Shown here one piece after another: positions 32,360 through 42,193 of a DNA stretch of 64,000 nt. The DNA is from Nonomuraea antri (GTDB taxonomy: Bacteria > Actinomycetota > Actinomycetes > Streptosporangiales > Streptosporangiaceae): the NCBI RefSeq assembly GCF_013283785.1, contig NZ_JABCPZ010000014.1, positions 1-64,000 of the forward strand, in the 5' to 3' direction. The notes under the pieces are model-generated. The model did not search any database. It was not told the DNA's origin and saw only the letters and a list, made by a program, of their open reading frames with translations. The translations under genes and the position numbers were made by a program. Within the stretch, counting starts at the first letter, position 1. Every line of letters starts with the position of its first letter.

Positions 32360-33007
32360 ATGACGGACGGCGGCCCGTCCCGGCCCGAGCCGCGCCGGCG
32401 GCCGGCCGTGGCGGGCCCGGGGATCACCCGGCGGACCGCCCTGGCCCTGCCGGATTCGATGTCGCTGGGCGAGTGGAGCCGGCTCGGCCGGCAGATCTTC
32501 ACGATCTCCGACTCCTCGTCCTGGTGGCTGGGCGACTGGCTGATCTACGGGCAGGCGCACTTCCCCGACCGGTACAAGCGCGCGATCGCCGAGACCGGCC
32601 TCGACTACCAGACGCTGCGCAACTACGCCTGGGTGTCCAGGCGGGTCGCGCACCGGCGCCGCAGGGACAAGCTCAGCTTCCAGCACCACGCGGAGGTGGC
32701 GGGCCTGGCCGAGGACCAGCAGGACGGCTGGCTCGACCAGGCGGAGGAGCACGGCTGGTCGCGCAACGAGCTGCGCAGGCGCGTCAAGGCCGCGCGCCTC
32801 GGGGTGCGGGCCGGCCAGGAGGTCCTGCACATCCAGATGAACGTGGTCGCCGGACGGAAGAAGGTCTGGCAGGAGGCCGCCGACAGCGCCGAGCAGGACC
32901 TGCTGGCCTGGATCTCCACGAGCCTGGACGAGGCCGCGCGGGCGGCGCTGGAGAGCCGCGAGCGCTTCGCGCAGCTCGGTACCGGGTCCGGTCTCACAGA
33001 GGACTAG
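32360..33007 (+). CDS. LmbU-family transcriptional regulator 2
   Basis: A 215-residue regulator with the same core as LmbU-1: ISDSSSWWLGDWLIYGQAHF, then ETGLDYQTLRNYAWVSRRVA, RRRDKLSFQHHAEVAGL and HGWSRNELRRRVK. The N-terminal part contains GITRRTALALPDSMSLGEW, with RRT(G/A)L as in other LmbU proteins. It is encoded inside the ACP-FAAL operon, downstream of palindrome copy 3, so autoregulation is expected. GAGGGG lies 7 nt before the ATG at 32360; an in-frame ATG at 32342 is less likely. Confidence 0.88.
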   Translation: MTDGGPSRPEPRRRPAVAGPGITRRTALALPDSMSLGEWSRLGRQIFTISDSSSWWLGDWLIYGQAHFPDRYKRAIAETGLDYQTLRNYAWVSRRVAHRRRRDKLSFQHHAEVAGLAEDQQDGWLDQAEEHGWSRNELRRRVKAARLGVRAGQEVLHIQMNVVAGRKKVWQEAADSAEQDLLAWISTSLDEAARAALESRERFAQLGTGSGLTED

Positions 33008-33015
33008 AGGTGCCC

Positions 33016-34683
33016 ATGGACCTTGTCGATGCCGTACGGCAGGCGGCGGCGACCTCGGGAGCCGCGCCCGCCATCACCCACGTGTCGTACGCGGTGGCCG
33101 CCGGCGGGCGGCGAGCCGCCACCACCACGCTGACCTACGCCGAACTCGACGAGAGGGCGCGCGCCGTCGCCGCGCGCCTGCGCCGCGACCGCGCGCCGGA
33201 CGCGCGGGTCGCGGTGTTGTGCCCGCACGAGCCCGCCTACCTGGTGGCGTTCCTGGCCTGCTGCTACGCCGGGCTGACCGCGGTGCCGCTGTACGCGCCC
33301 GAACCGCTGCGCACCGACGAGCGGCTGCGCGCCGTGCTGGCCGACTGCGCGCCGGATGTCGTGCTCACCACCACCGCCGCCAGGCGCTCGGTCGAGGCCG
33401 TGCTCCAGGCGCTGCCCGGCGACGCCCCGGCCGTGCTGGAGGTCGACGCGGTCGGCACCGCGGGCGCGGCCGGGTGGCGGCCGCCCGAGCCCTCGGACGC
33501 CCCCGCCTACCTGCAGTACACCTCGGGCTCGACCGGCTCGCCCTCCGGCGTGCGGATCAGCCGGGCGAACCTGACCGCCGCGCTCGACCAGCTCAAGGCA
33601 CACCACCGGCCGGCCACCACCGTCTCGTGGCTGCCGCTCTTCCACGACTTCGGCCTCGTCTGCGGCGGGCTGTGCGCGCTGAGCTGCGGCGGGCAGGCGG
33701 TGCTGATCAGCCCGCTGGCCTACGTGCAGGACCCGGCCCGCTGGCTGCGGGCCATCGCCGACCATCGGGCCGACTGGGCCTTCTGCCCGCCCTCCAGCCT
33801 GGCCCACTGCGTGCGCCGGGTGACCGCCGAGCAGAAGCGCGGGCTCGACCTCAGCGGGCTGAAGCTGCTGACGGTGGCGGCCGAGCCGGTCCACGCCGAG
33901 GTGACCGGGGCCTTCGCCGCCGCCTTCGCGGAATGCGGGCTGGCCGCGGAGGTCGTCACCCCCGCGTACGGGCTGGCCGAGGCCACCCTGCCGGTGACCG
34001 TCACCCCGCTGGGCCAGGGCGTGCTCGCGCACCCCTTCGACCGGGCCGCGCTGGGCGAGGACCGGGTCAAGCCGTGCTCGGGCAAGGACCCCGCGGCCCA
34101 GCCGGTGGTCAGCTGCGGCCCGCCCAACCCGGGCATCACCGTACGGATCATGGACCCGGCGGGGGCGCGCGAGCGGGCGGCCGACGAGGTCGGTGAGATC
34201 TGGGTGCGTGGCCCGAACGTGGCGGACGGCTACTGGCGCCGGCCGCGGCGGTCGGCCGAGGTCTTCGTCACCCGGCCGGACGGCACCTGGCTGCGCACCG
34301 GCGACCTGGGGTTCCTGCACCAGGACCACCTCTACGTGACGGGCCGGCTGAAGGACCTGATCATCATCAGGGGCCGCAACCACTATCCCGAGGACATCGA
34401 GGCGACGGTGCGGGCGGCCTGCGCGCCGGCCGCGCCCGGCTCCGTGGCCGCCTTCTCGGTGCCGGCCGCCGACGGTGAGCGCCTGGTGGTGCTCGTCGAG
34501 GGCGGTCCCGGGCTGACCGACGGCGTCGTCCCCGCGCTGCGCCGGGCGATCAACCGTCATCACGGCTTGACCGCGCAGGACCTGCTGCTGGTCCGGCGCG
34601 GCACCCTGCCTCGCACCACGAGCGGGAAGGTACGGCGACGCGCCTGCCGCGAGAGGTACCTGCGCGGCGGTTTCCGCTCCTGA
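33016..34683 (+). CDS. Fatty acyl-AMP ligase (FAAL)
   Basis: Activates a fatty acid as acyl-AMP and loads it on an ACP without CoA, 555 residues. FAAL hallmarks: [19 protein letters not shown] (no lysine in the P-loop), [67 protein letters not shown] and [17 protein letters not shown]. The [16 protein letters not shown] block is typical of FAALs. With the ACP at 32001 and the GNATs it provides a lipid-tail route of the kind needed for a lipolanthine. AGAGG lies upstream of the ATG. Confidence 0.9.
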   Translation: MDLVDAVRQAAATSGAAPAITHVSYAVAAGGRRAATTTLTYAELDERARAVAARLRRDRAPDARVAVLCPHEPAYLVAFLACCYAGLTAVPLYAPEPLRTDERLRAVLADCAPDVVLTTTAARRSVEAVLQALPGDAPAVLEVDAVGTAGAAGWRPPEPSDAPAYLQYTSGSTGSPSGVRISRANLTAALDQLKAHHRPATTVSWLPLFHDFGLVCGGLCALSCGGQAVLISPLAYVQDPARWLRAIADHRADWAFCPPSSLAHCVRRVTAEQKRGLDLSGLKLLTVAAEPVHAEVTGAFAAAFAECGLAAEVVTPAYGLAEATLPVTVTPLGQGVLAHPFDRAALGEDRVKPCSGKDPAAQPVVSCGPPNPGITVRIMDPAGARERAADEVGEIWVRGPNVADGYWRRPRRSAEVFVTRPDGTWLRTGDLGFLHQDHLYVTGRLKDLIIIRGRNHYPEDIEATVRAACAPAAPGSVAAFSVPAADGERLVVLVEGGPGLTDGVVPALRRAINRHHGLTAQDLLLVRRGTLPRTTSGKVRRRACRERYLRGGFRS

Positions 34684-34705
34684 CCTTCTGGAGGTGACGC
34701 TCAAC

Positions 34706-35815
34706 ATGACGCAATACGTCTGGGATTACCTGAGTGAGTACGAGGCCGAGCGGGAGGACATCCTCGACGCCGTCGACACGGTCTTCCGCTCCGGCCAGTT
34801 GGTGCTCGGCGAGAGCGTGCGTGCCTTCGAGGCCGACTTCGCCGCGCACCACGGGGTCGGCCACTGCGTGGGCGTGGACAACGGCACCAACGCCATCGTG
34901 CTCGGCCTGCGCGCCCTGGGCGTCGGGCCGGGCGACGAGGTGATCACCGTGTCGAACACGGCCGCCCCCACGGTGGTGGCCATCGACGCCGTGGGCGCCG
35001 TGCCCGTCTTCGTGGACGTCCGGCCCGACACCTACCTGATGGACGTGAGCCAGGTGGAGTCGGTCATCACCGAGCGCACGCGATGTCTGCTCCCGGTCCA
35101 CCTCTACGGCCAGTGCGTCGACATGCGACCGCTGCTGACCCTGGCCGCCGAGTACGGGCTGGTCGTGCTGGAGGACTGCGCGCAGGCGCACGGCGCGCGG
35201 CACCACGGGCGCATCGCCGGCTCCTTCGGCCACGCGGCGGCCTTCTCCTTCTACCCGACCAAGGTGCTGGGCACCTACGGCGACGGCGGGGCGACCATCA
35301 CCGCCGACGCCCAGGTGGACGCCGCCCTGCGCCGGCTGCGCTACTACGGCATGGAGGACAAGTACTACGTCGTGCAGACGCCCGGCCACAACAGCCGGCT
35401 GGACGAGGTGCACGCCGAGATCCTGCGGCGCAAGCTGCGCAGGCTGGACTCGTACCTGGCCGGGCGGCGCGCGGTGGCCGAACGCTACGCGCGGGCGCTG
35501 GCCGACACCGACCTCGTGCTCCCGGCGACGGCCGCGGGCAACGACCACGTCCACTACGTCTACGTGGTGCGCCATCCCCGGCGGGACGACATCATCGAGG
35601 CGCTGCGCCCCTACGGCATCTCGCTCAACATCAGCTACCCCTGGCCGATCCACACGATGAGCGGGTTCGCGCACCTGGGCTACGGGACGGGCGACCTGCC
35701 GGTCACGGAGGCCGCCGCCAAGGAGATCTTCTCGCTGCCCATGTACCCCTCGCTGACCCCCAGCGAGCAGGACAAGGTCATCGAGCCGTTACGCGACGTG
35801 CTGGCGGCCCTGTGA
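34706..35815 (+). CDS. PLP-dependent TDP-sugar 3-aminotransferase (EvaB-like)
   Basis: DegT/DnrJ/EryC1-family enzyme of 369 residues. PLP-lysine motif [16 protein letters not shown]; cofactor residues in [15 protein letters not shown]; substrate segment [20 protein letters not shown]. The pattern [19 protein letters not shown] and SLPMYPSL is that of aminotransferases acting on 3-keto-2,6-dideoxysugars (EvaB, KijD2 type). It therefore probably follows the 2,3-dehydratase and makes a 3-amino-2,3,6-trideoxyhexose, substrate for C-methylation and N-oxidation. The ATG at 34706 has GGAGGTGA 8 nt upstream; the GTG at 34694 lies inside that site. Its end overlaps GT3 (TGATG). Confidence 0.87.
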   Translation: MTQYVWDYLSEYEAEREDILDAVDTVFRSGQLVLGESVRAFEADFAAHHGVGHCVGVDNGTNAIVLGLRALGVGPGDEVITVSNTAAPTVVAIDAVGAVPVFVDVRPDTYLMDVSQVESVITERTRCLLPVHLYGQCVDMRPLLTLAAEYGLVVLEDCAQAHGARHHGRIAGSFGHAAAFSFYPTKVLGTYGDGGATITADAQVDAALRRLRYYGMEDKYYVVQTPGHNSRLDEVHAEILRRKLRRLDSYLAGRRAVAERYARALADTDLVLPATAAGNDHVHYVYVVRHPRRDDIIEALRPYGISLNISYPWPIHTMSGFAHLGYGTGDLPVTEAAAKEIFSLPMYPSLTPSEQDKVIEPLRDVLAAL

Positions 35816-37092
35816 TGCGGGTGCTGTTCGCCGCCTACGCCGAGAAGACCCATTTCCTGAGCATGGTCCCGCTGGCCTGGGCGCTGCACAACGCCGGCCA
35901 CGAGGTGCGGGTGGCCAGCCAGCCCGGGCTCACCGACGTCATCACCAGGGCCGGGCTGTCGGCCGTCCCCGTGGGCACCAACCACAACCTGGGCGCGCTG
36001 CTGAAGTTCTACAACTCCTTCGACCCGGAGGAGGACGAGCCGGTCGAGCACTTCGACTTCCTGGAGGAGCGCGAGGAGAAGCTCACCTGGGAGTACCTGA
36101 AGTGGGGCTACGGCACCGAGGTGGTGCCGTGGTGGTGGCGGGTGATCAACGATCCGCTGATCACCGAGCTGACCGCGTTCTGCCGGTCCTGGCGGCCCGA
36201 TTTGGTCATCTGGGAGCCCATCACCTACGCCGCGCCGATCGCGGCCCGGGCCTGCGGCGCCGCGCACGCCCGCTTCCTGTGGAGCGTCGACCTGTTCGCC
36301 AGGATGCGCGGCCACTACGTACGGGTACGCGACCGGCAGCCGCCCGATCAGCGGGTGGACACCCTGGCCGAATGGCTGGACCGGCGGGCGGCCAAGTTCG
36401 GGCTGGGCTTCACCGAGGACATGACCTGCGGCCAGTTCACCCTGGACCCGACGCCGCCGGCGCTGCGGCTGCCGCTGGACCTGGCGTACGTGCCGGTCAG
36501 GTACGTCCCGTACAACGGGGTGTCGGTCGTGGAGCCGTGGCTGCGGGTGCCGCCCGAGCGGCCCAGGATCGGCATCACGCTGGGCACCTCCGCGATCGAG
36601 CGGCTGAGCGGCTACGGGCTGCCCGTACGTGAGATCCTCGACGCGCTCGCCGATCTGGACGTCGAGGTCGTCGCCGCGCTGCCGGGCGCCGAGCCCGCCG
36701 GGCTGCCGGACAACGTCAGGCTCGCCTCGTTCGTGCCGCTCGACGTGCTGGCGCCCACCTGCACGGTGATGATCAACCACGGCGGGCCCGGCACCGTCTT
36801 CACCACGGCGCGGCACGGGGTGCCCCAGCTCACCATGCCCGCCATCTTCGACGAACTGGTCCTGGGGCGGCGGCTGGCGCAGGAGGGCGCCGGGCTCATG
36901 CTCGACCAGGACCAGGTGTCCGGCGACAGCGTGCGCAACCGGGTGGTGCGGCTGCTCGCCGACACGGACTTCGCCCAGGGGGCGGCCAGGCTGCGCGCGC
37001 AGATGCGGGCCATGCCGCACCCGCACCAGGTGGTGGGCGAACTGGAACGGCTCACCGAGGAGTGCCGCGGCCTTCCCGCCGTGGTCGGCTAA
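35815..37092 (+). CDS. DUF1205-type glycosyltransferase 3
   Basis: A 425-residue family-1 glycosyltransferase, [20 protein letters not shown]. Other conserved parts are WRPDLVIWEPITYAAPIAA, then MINHGGPGTVFTTARHGVPQ and MPAIFDELVLGRRLAQEGAG. It overlaps the aminotransferase stop, so it is co-translated with it and may transfer that amino sugar. It is followed by GT4 after 8 bp, a tandem pair with strong similarity that suggests duplication. Confidence 0.92.
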   Translation: MRVLFAAYAEKTHFLSMVPLAWALHNAGHEVRVASQPGLTDVITRAGLSAVPVGTNHNLGALLKFYNSFDPEEDEPVEHFDFLEEREEKLTWEYLKWGYGTEVVPWWWRVINDPLITELTAFCRSWRPDLVIWEPITYAAPIAARACGAAHARFLWSVDLFARMRGHYVRVRDRQPPDQRVDTLAEWLDRRAAKFGLGFTEDMTCGQFTLDPTPPALRLPLDLAYVPVRYVPYNGVSVVEPWLRVPPERPRIGITLGTSAIERLSGYGLPVREILDALADLDVEVVAALPGAEPAGLPDNVRLASFVPLDVLAPTCTVMINHGGPGTVFTTARHGVPQLTMPAIFDELVLGRRLAQEGAGLMLDQDQVSGDSVRNRVVRLLADTDFAQGAARLRAQMRAMPHPHQVVGELERLTEECRGLPAVVG

Positions 37093-37100
37093 GGAGCACC

Positions 37101-38351
37101 ATGCGTATCCTCTTCACCTCCTACGCGGAGAAGACCCACTTCATCGGCATGGTGCCGCTCGCCTGGGCGCTGCACAACGCCGGCCACGAGGTGCGGGTGG
37201 CCAGCCAGCCCGAGCTCACCGACACCATCACCCACGCCGGTCTGACCGCCGTCCCCGTCGGGAAGAACCACGGGCTGGGCCGCGTCTACGCCATCACCCA
37301 GCGGGTGGCGGCCGAGGAGTCGGAGTTCGACTTCGCCGAGGACGATCCCGAGCACCTGCCCTGGGAGTTCCTCAAGAAGAAGTTCGAGGCCGCCGTCCTG
37401 TGGTGGTGCCGGCTGGTCAACGATCCGATGATCTCCGACCTGGTCACGTTCGCCCGGCACTGGCAGCCCGATCTGGTGATCTGGGAGCCTGTCACGTTCG
37501 CGGGGCCGATCGCCGCGCAGGCGTGCGGCGCCGCCCACGCCCGCTTCCTGTGGGGGCTGGACCTGTTCGGCCGCATCAGGTCGCACTACGTGCGGCTGCG
37601 CGACGAGCAGCCGCCGGGCGAGCGGGGACAGGACGTGCTGGCCGAGTGGATCGGCCTGCGGGCCGCCAAGCACGGCGGCCGGTTCACCCCGGACATGGCC
37701 GACGGCCACTTCACGCTCGACTACACGCCGCCGTCGCTGCGCGTCGACACCGGCGTGGACTACCTGCCCGTGCGCTACATCCCGTACAACGGGGTGTCCG
37801 TGGTGGAGCCGTGGCTGCGCCTGCCGCCGCAGCGGCCCCGCGTCTGCCTGACGCTCGGCACCGCGGCGGTGGAGCGGCTCGACGGCTACGCGCTGCCCGT
37901 GTACGACATCCTCGACGCGCTCTCGGACCTGGACGTCGAGGTCGTGGCGACCCTGCGGGGCGTGGATCCCGAGCGGGTCCCGGCCAACGCCAGGGTGGTC
38001 GACTTCGCTCCCCTGCACGCGCTCGTGCCGAGCTGCTCGGTGGTCATCCACCACGGCGGCGGCGGGTCGTTCTCCACCAGCGTGATCAACGGGGTGCCGC
38101 AGCTGGTGCTGGCCGACATGTACGACGCGCCGCTGAAGGGGAAGCTGCTGGCCGACCAGGGCGCGGGCCTGACCATGCACACCAGGGACGTGACGGGCGC
38201 CAAGGTCAGGGAGTGCGTGCAGCGCATGCTCAAGGAGCCGTCCTTCGCCCGGCGGGCCGGGGAACTGCGGCAGGAGACGCTCGGCATGCCCACCCCTGGC
38301 GACGTGGTCCCGCAGATCGAGGAGGCGATCCTGCGTCACCGGAGCCGCTGA
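37101..38351 (+). CDS. DUF1205-type glycosyltransferase 4
   Basis: A 416-residue family-1 glycosyltransferase, MRILFTSYAEKTHFIGMVPL. It has WQPDLVIWEPVTFAGPIAA, IHHGGGGSFSTSVINGVPQL and LADMYDAPLKGKLLADQGAG. The donor-site His is preserved, but the usual N-H-G-G is H-H-G-G here. AAGGAG lies 7 nt before the ATG. The stop codon forms part of the terminator stem with the converging methyltransferase gene. Confidence 0.92.
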   Translation: MRILFTSYAEKTHFIGMVPLAWALHNAGHEVRVASQPELTDTITHAGLTAVPVGKNHGLGRVYAITQRVAAEESEFDFAEDDPEHLPWEFLKKKFEAAVLWWCRLVNDPMISDLVTFARHWQPDLVIWEPVTFAGPIAAQACGAAHARFLWGLDLFGRIRSHYVRLRDEQPPGERGQDVLAEWIGLRAAKHGGRFTPDMADGHFTLDYTPPSLRVDTGVDYLPVRYIPYNGVSVVEPWLRLPPQRPRVCLTLGTAAVERLDGYALPVYDILDALSDLDVEVVATLRGVDPERVPANARVVDFAPLHALVPSCSVVIHHGGGGSFSTSVINGVPQLVLADMYDAPLKGKLLADQGAGLTMHTRDVTGAKVRECVQRMLKEPSFARRAGELRQETLGMPTPGDVVPQIEEAILRHRSR

Positions 38352-38358
38352 CCGCAAC

Positions 38359-38408
38359 GCGAAGAAGGAGGGGGCGGTGGCCGCGGCCACCGCCCCCTCC
38401 TTCTTCGC
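38359..38408. terminator. 50-bp perfect palindrome, bidirectional terminator
   Basis: A perfect inverted repeat from 38359 to 38408 (arms begin GCGAAGAAGGAGGGGGCGG), with no unpaired base except the turn. Beyond it, TGACCGC on the left and GCGGTCA on the right continue the pairing around a 3-nt AAC bulge. The stop codons of both converging genes sit in these outer arms. Confidence 0.9.
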
Positions 38409-38410
38409 GG

Positions 38411-39637
38411 TCAGAGCACGTGGACGTCGGGCACGTACCGGATCCACCGCCCGCCTGCCTCGCGGAACGCCTGCTCCTTGGCCATCACCTCGTCGGCGTG
38501 GTTCCAGGCGAACAGCAGGGCGTAGTCGGGGTAGGAGCGGCGGAACTCCTCGGGCGGGCGCACCGGGATGTGCGTGCCCGGCGTCAGCCTGCCCTGCTTG
38601 GCCGCGGTGGTGTCGCAGACGAACTCGACCAGGCCGCTGTCCAGGCCGCAGAAGTTGGCCACGGTCGCGCTCTTGGCCGTCGCGCCGTAGCCCACGACCC
38701 TGCGGCCCTGGTCGCGGGCGTCCTGGAGGAGGGTCAGGAGGTCGCCGCGGATCTTCTCCACCCGGGAGGCGAAGCCGTCGAGCGTGGCCGCCGAGGTCAG
38801 CTCCCTGCGCCGCTCCTCGGCCACCAGAGCGGCGACCGCGGCCGACGGGGTCCTGTTCCCGGCCGGCGCCAGCGTGTAGCGGACCTCTCCCCCGTGCACC
38901 GGCAGCCGCTCCACGTCCACGAGCTCCAGGCCGTGGCGGGCCGCCATCGCCGACACCGACGTGGCCGTGAAGAAGTAGAAGTGCTCGTCGTAGATCTGGT
39001 CGAAGGACGTGCGCTCGATGATGTCGCCGAAGTACGGGTCCTCGAACACGAAGACCCCCGACGGCTTCAGCAGCGCGCGCACCCCGTTCAGGATGGAGGC
39101 CATGTACGGGATGTGGCACAGCGTGTTCGCCGCGTAGATCACGTCGGCGCGGCCCTGGGCGTCGGCGATCTCCAGCGCGGTCGACTCCTCGAAGAAGTCC
39201 TTGCGCACCTCGATCCCCTTGGCGCGGGCCTGGTCGGCGACGCCGCCCGAGGGCTCGACTCCGAGGTGCCTGATCCCGGCCGCGGCGACCGTCCCGAGCA
39301 TCACGCCGTCGTTGCAGCCCAGCTCCACGATGAACGGGTCGGCGCCGGTGAGCTCGGTGGCCAGGAACCGCCTGGCCACCGCCGCGAAGTGGGCGCGCAT
39401 GACGCTCGACCCCGACGACAGGTAGGGGTAGTCCGCGTGGAACATCCGATCGCGCGGGACCTCCTCCATGAGCTGGACCATCGAGCACGTCCCGCAGGCC
39501 CCGGCGGCGAGCCTGAAGAAGAACTCCTCCTCGCTCGCGTCGGGCAGGCGGAAGGCGTCGGACAACGGCTGCCGGCCGAAGTCGACGAACTGCCGGAGAT
39601 CGCCGCCGCAGACGCGACAGCCTGGCCTGTCAGCCAT
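38411..39637 (-). CDS. NDP-hexose 3-C-methyltransferase (EvaC/TylC3-like)
   Basis: Adds a methyl branch at C-3 of a TDP-4-keto-2,6-dideoxysugar, 408 residues. The N-terminal zinc-binding domain has Cys pairs in PGCRVCGGDLRQ and GACGTCSMVQL. The SAM site is IVELGCNDGVMLGTVAAAG, and a HFYFFTATSVSAM segment follows. VGYGATAKSATVANFCGL belongs to the C-terminal domain that completes this three-domain family. GGAAAGGAAG precedes the ATG. It heads toward the shared terminator and is the third gene of a 2,3-dehydratase - ketoreductase - methyltransferase operon, giving vancosamine-, kijanose- or mycarose-type branched sugars. Confidence 0.9.
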   Translation of the reverse strand: MADRPGCRVCGGDLRQFVDFGRQPLSDAFRLPDASEEEFFFRLAAGACGTCSMVQLMEEVPRDRMFHADYPYLSSGSSVMRAHFAAVARRFLATELTGADPFIVELGCNDGVMLGTVAAAGIRHLGVEPSGGVADQARAKGIEVRKDFFEESTALEIADAQGRADVIYAANTLCHIPYMASILNGVRALLKPSGVFVFEDPYFGDIIERTSFDQIYDEHFYFFTATSVSAMAARHGLELVDVERLPVHGGEVRYTLAPAGNRTPSAAVAALVAEERRRELTSAATLDGFASRVEKIRGDLLTLLQDARDQGRRVVGYGATAKSATVANFCGLDSGLVEFVCDTTAAKQGRLTPGTHIPVRPPEEFRRSYPDYALLFAWNHADEVMAKEQAFREAGGRWIRYVPDVHVL

Positions 39638-39657
39638 GGTGCTTCCTTTCCAATTGA

Positions 39658-40626
39658 CTAGGACGCGCCGGTGCGGATCGCGTCCACCAGAGCGGCCTGT
39701 CTGAGGCTGATCTCGGTGAGGGCCTGGGTGTCCTTGCCCCCTCTGACCGCCTGCGCGAACAGCTCCAGCCCGTTGACGAACTGATGGTCGGCGGGCAGGG
39801 TGATCTCCTCGACGTGGTCCTGCCGCTCGACGCGGACCACCGGCCGGTGGCTCTCCGGCGGGGTGAAGGCCCGGCCGAGCGTGAGCACGCCTTCCGATCC
39901 CCACAGCGTGTAGCCGCTGCGGTAGGCATGCCGGAAGCCGAAGCCGAGCTGGGCGCTGACCCCGTCGGCCGAGCTCAGCAGGGCCGCGCCGGCCACGTCC
40001 ACGCCGTGGTCGTCGTACTCCAGGGTGGCGCCGTGCAGGCGCAGCTCGCCGCCGAGGAACAGCTGCGCCGCCCGCAGCGGATAGACGCCCACCTCGAACA
40101 GCGCGCCGCCGCCGAGCCCGGGGTCGTGCCTGAAGTCCCCCGCCGGCCTGGGCGGGATGCCGAACTCGCTGGCGAAGCCGCGCAGCTCGCCGATCACGCC
40201 GTCGGCGAGCAGGCCCTGCACGAACCGGTGCTGGCCGTGCAGCGGGAAGACCAGGTTCTCCACCAGGACCAGGCCGCGATCTCGGGCCAGCCGCATCAGA
40301 TGGCGTGCCGAGTCGTGGCTCATCGCCAGCGGCTTCTCCGACAGCACGTGCTTGCCCGCGCGCAGGGCCCGTTCGATCCACGCGGCCCGCAGCCCGGTGG
40401 GCAGCGGGAGGTAGACGGCCTCGACGTCGGGGTGGTCGAGCACGCTCGCGTAGTCGGGCAGGTGTTCGCAGCCGAACCGGCCGGCGAACGCGGCCGCGCT
40501 CTGCGGCGCGCGGGCGGCCACCGCCACCAGCCGGACGGAGTCCGTGCGCGCCATGGCGGGGGCGGTGCGCCGCCTGGCGATGTCGGCCGCCGAGATCACC
40601 CCCATGCCCACGGGGCCGCTGGTCAC
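39658..40626 (-). CDS. NDP-hexose 3-ketoreductase (Gfo/Idh/MocA family, KijD10-like)
   Basis: NAD(P)H-dependent reductase of C-3 in 3,4-diketo-2,6-dideoxysugars, 322 residues. N-terminal Rossmann motif is VGMGVISAADIARRR; the catalytic lysine is in GKHVLSEKPLAMSHDSA; the C-terminal beta-sheet domain contains PGLGGGALFEVGVYPLRAA. The GTG start overlaps the 2,3-dehydratase stop (GTGA), the usual pairing for making 2,6-dideoxysugars such as olivose-, digitoxose- or mycarose-type units. An aminotransferase that uses the same diketo substrate also exists, so the pathway probably forks here. Confidence 0.88.
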   Translation of the reverse strand: MTSGPVGMGVISAADIARRRTAPAMARTDSVRLVAVAARAPQSAAAFAGRFGCEHLPDYASVLDHPDVEAVYLPLPTGLRAAWIERALRAGKHVLSEKPLAMSHDSARHLMRLARDRGLVLVENLVFPLHGQHRFVQGLLADGVIGELRGFASEFGIPPRPAGDFRHDPGLGGGALFEVGVYPLRAAQLFLGGELRLHGATLEYDDHGVDVAGAALLSSADGVSAQLGFGFRHAYRSGYTLWGSEGVLTLGRAFTPPESHRPVVRVERQDHVEEITLPADHQFVNGLELFAQAVRGGKDTQALTEISLRQAALVDAIRTGAS

Positions 40627-42056
40627 CGGACGGCTCCCCACAGCCCGTGCAGGCAGGCCAGCAGGGTCCGCGCCTGCACGTTGACGTAGCAGCTGTGCCT
40701 GACCAGCTCGGTGAGCTGGCCGAGGGTCACCCAGCGGAACTCCGGCGGCGTCGCGAGCGGGAAGTCGTCGCCGGCCTCGACCAGCAGGTAGCGGCTCACC
40801 GCGTGCAGGAAGCGCCCGCCCTCCTCCGACAGCAGGGTGTCGTACCTGATGCGGCTCGGGTCCGCGTCGAGCACCTCGCGCAGGTAGGGCGGCGGCTGGT
40901 CGTAGTTGCCCGGCGTGGCCTGCACGGTGGCGGCGAGCTCGACCACGTCGAGCAGCCCCGCTTCCTGCCTGGCCTGGACGAGCACGTGCAGCACGCCGTC
41001 GACGCGCTTGGCGATCAGCGCGACCACGCCCTGCTCGGTGGGCTCGAACAGGGGCTGGGTCCACTGCCTGACCTCGCGCCCGTCGGAGTGGACGGACACG
41101 CCGACGACCCGGAAGTACCTGCCCGCCTCGTGCGCGATCTGGCCGCCGGCGCGCTTCCAGCCCGCCACGTCGGCGAGGTTCATCACCCGGCGGACGATGA
41201 CGCGCCTGCTGCGGGCCTCGGTCAGCCAGCTCATGATCTCGGTCATGGTGTGCAGGGCGGGGCCGTCCTGGGCCGCGGAGCGCAGGACCGCGCCGCGGAA
41301 GCCGTCGGGGGCGTCCGACACGAGGTCGGGGGTCGGCTGGGCGAAGGGGATGCACGACAACACCGTGCGCGAGTCCATGTTGATCAGGTTGTCGCGGTGC
41401 AGCAGCTCCTGGAGCTGGCCCAGCGTCATCCAGCAGAACCCGTCGAGCACCGGCACCTCGTCGTCCACCCGGACGACCATGTTCCGGTTGCGCTTGCCGA
41501 GGAACCAGCCGCCGTGCTCGGACTGCAGGACGTCCACCAGCACGCTGCCGCGCCGCGGCGACAGGAAATGTTCCAGGTACGGCACCGCGGCGCCCTTGTG
41601 CACGCCGGTGTGGTTGCTGTGGGTGGCCTGCACCGTCGGCGACAGCTGCAGCCCGTTGACGTTGCCCGGCTCCATCTTCGCCTGCACGAGCACGTGGATG
41701 ACGCCGCCCAGCTCCTTGGCCAGGAAACCGAGAATGCCGACCTCGGGTTGGTTGATGATGGGCTGCGTCCACCCGCCGGCCGGATCGACCAGGTCGGTGA
41801 CGCGCAGCCCCTCGATGCTGAAGAACCGGCCGCTGCGGTGCTGGAGGTTGCCCGTTTCTTCGGCGAAACACCAGCCGTCGAGGTCGTCCAGGGAAATGCG
41901 TCGGACCTCGCCGCGATCGGCGCGGCGGCGCGACTCGAACCACTCAAGGATCTCCTGGGTGGACAGCAAGGAATTCTCGCCGGCCAGGGCCGAGCGGGTG
42001 AGAAGCGTGCGATACCCATCATTTTCTCGGGTCAGGGTGTCGGAAAGTTTAGACAT
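40623..42056 (-). CDS. NDP-hexose 2,3-dehydratase (EvaA/TylX3-like)
   Basis: Removes the C-2 hydroxyl of TDP-4-keto-6-deoxyglucose, 477 residues. The protein is an internal duplication of two similar domains of about 230 residues: LSPTVQATHSNHTG in the first and LAATVQATPGNYDQ in the second. Each half also has a W(T)QP(I/L).(N/E)(Q/P).E.G block (WTQPIINQPEVGILGF and WTQPLFEPTEQGVVAL). These are the family hallmarks. GGGAGGTG lies 6 nt before the ATG at 42056. It shares a divergent promoter holding palindrome copy 4 with the ketoisomerase. Confidence 0.95.
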   Translation of the reverse strand: MSKLSDTLTRENDGYRTLLTRSALAGENSLLSTQEILEWFESRRRADRGEVRRISLDDLDGWCFAEETGNLQHRSGRFFSIEGLRVTDLVDPAGGWTQPIINQPEVGILGFLAKELGGVIHVLVQAKMEPGNVNGLQLSPTVQATHSNHTGVHKGAAVPYLEHFLSPRRGSVLVDVLQSEHGGWFLGKRNRNMVVRVDDEVPVLDGFCWMTLGQLQELLHRDNLINMDSRTVLSCIPFAQPTPDLVSDAPDGFRGAVLRSAAQDGPALHTMTEIMSWLTEARSRRVIVRRVMNLADVAGWKRAGGQIAHEAGRYFRVVGVSVHSDGREVRQWTQPLFEPTEQGVVALIAKRVDGVLHVLVQARQEAGLLDVVELAATVQATPGNYDQPPPYLREVLDADPSRIRYDTLLSEEGGRFLHAVSRYLLVEAGDDFPLATPPEFRWVTLGQLTELVRHSCYVNVQARTLLACLHGLWGAVR

Positions 42057-42155
42057 GATCACCACCTCCCTGCCTCAGCATATTCAGGGCCGCCGGAAAA
42101 GGGCCAGGAATTGCATTCCAGGATTGACCGGCCAATCACCGATAAATAGCGTGTG

Positions 42156-42173
42156 TGTCCCGCTGGCGAGACG
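42156..42173. promoter_or_regulatory. Palindromic operator, copy 4
   Basis: TGTCCCGCTGGCGAGACG lies 20 bp upstream of the ketoisomerase ATG and 99 bp upstream of the 2,3-dehydratase ATG. Only the last base departs from the palindrome. Confidence 0.75.
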
Positions 42174-42193
42174 ACCGAGAGAGCGTTGGGACG

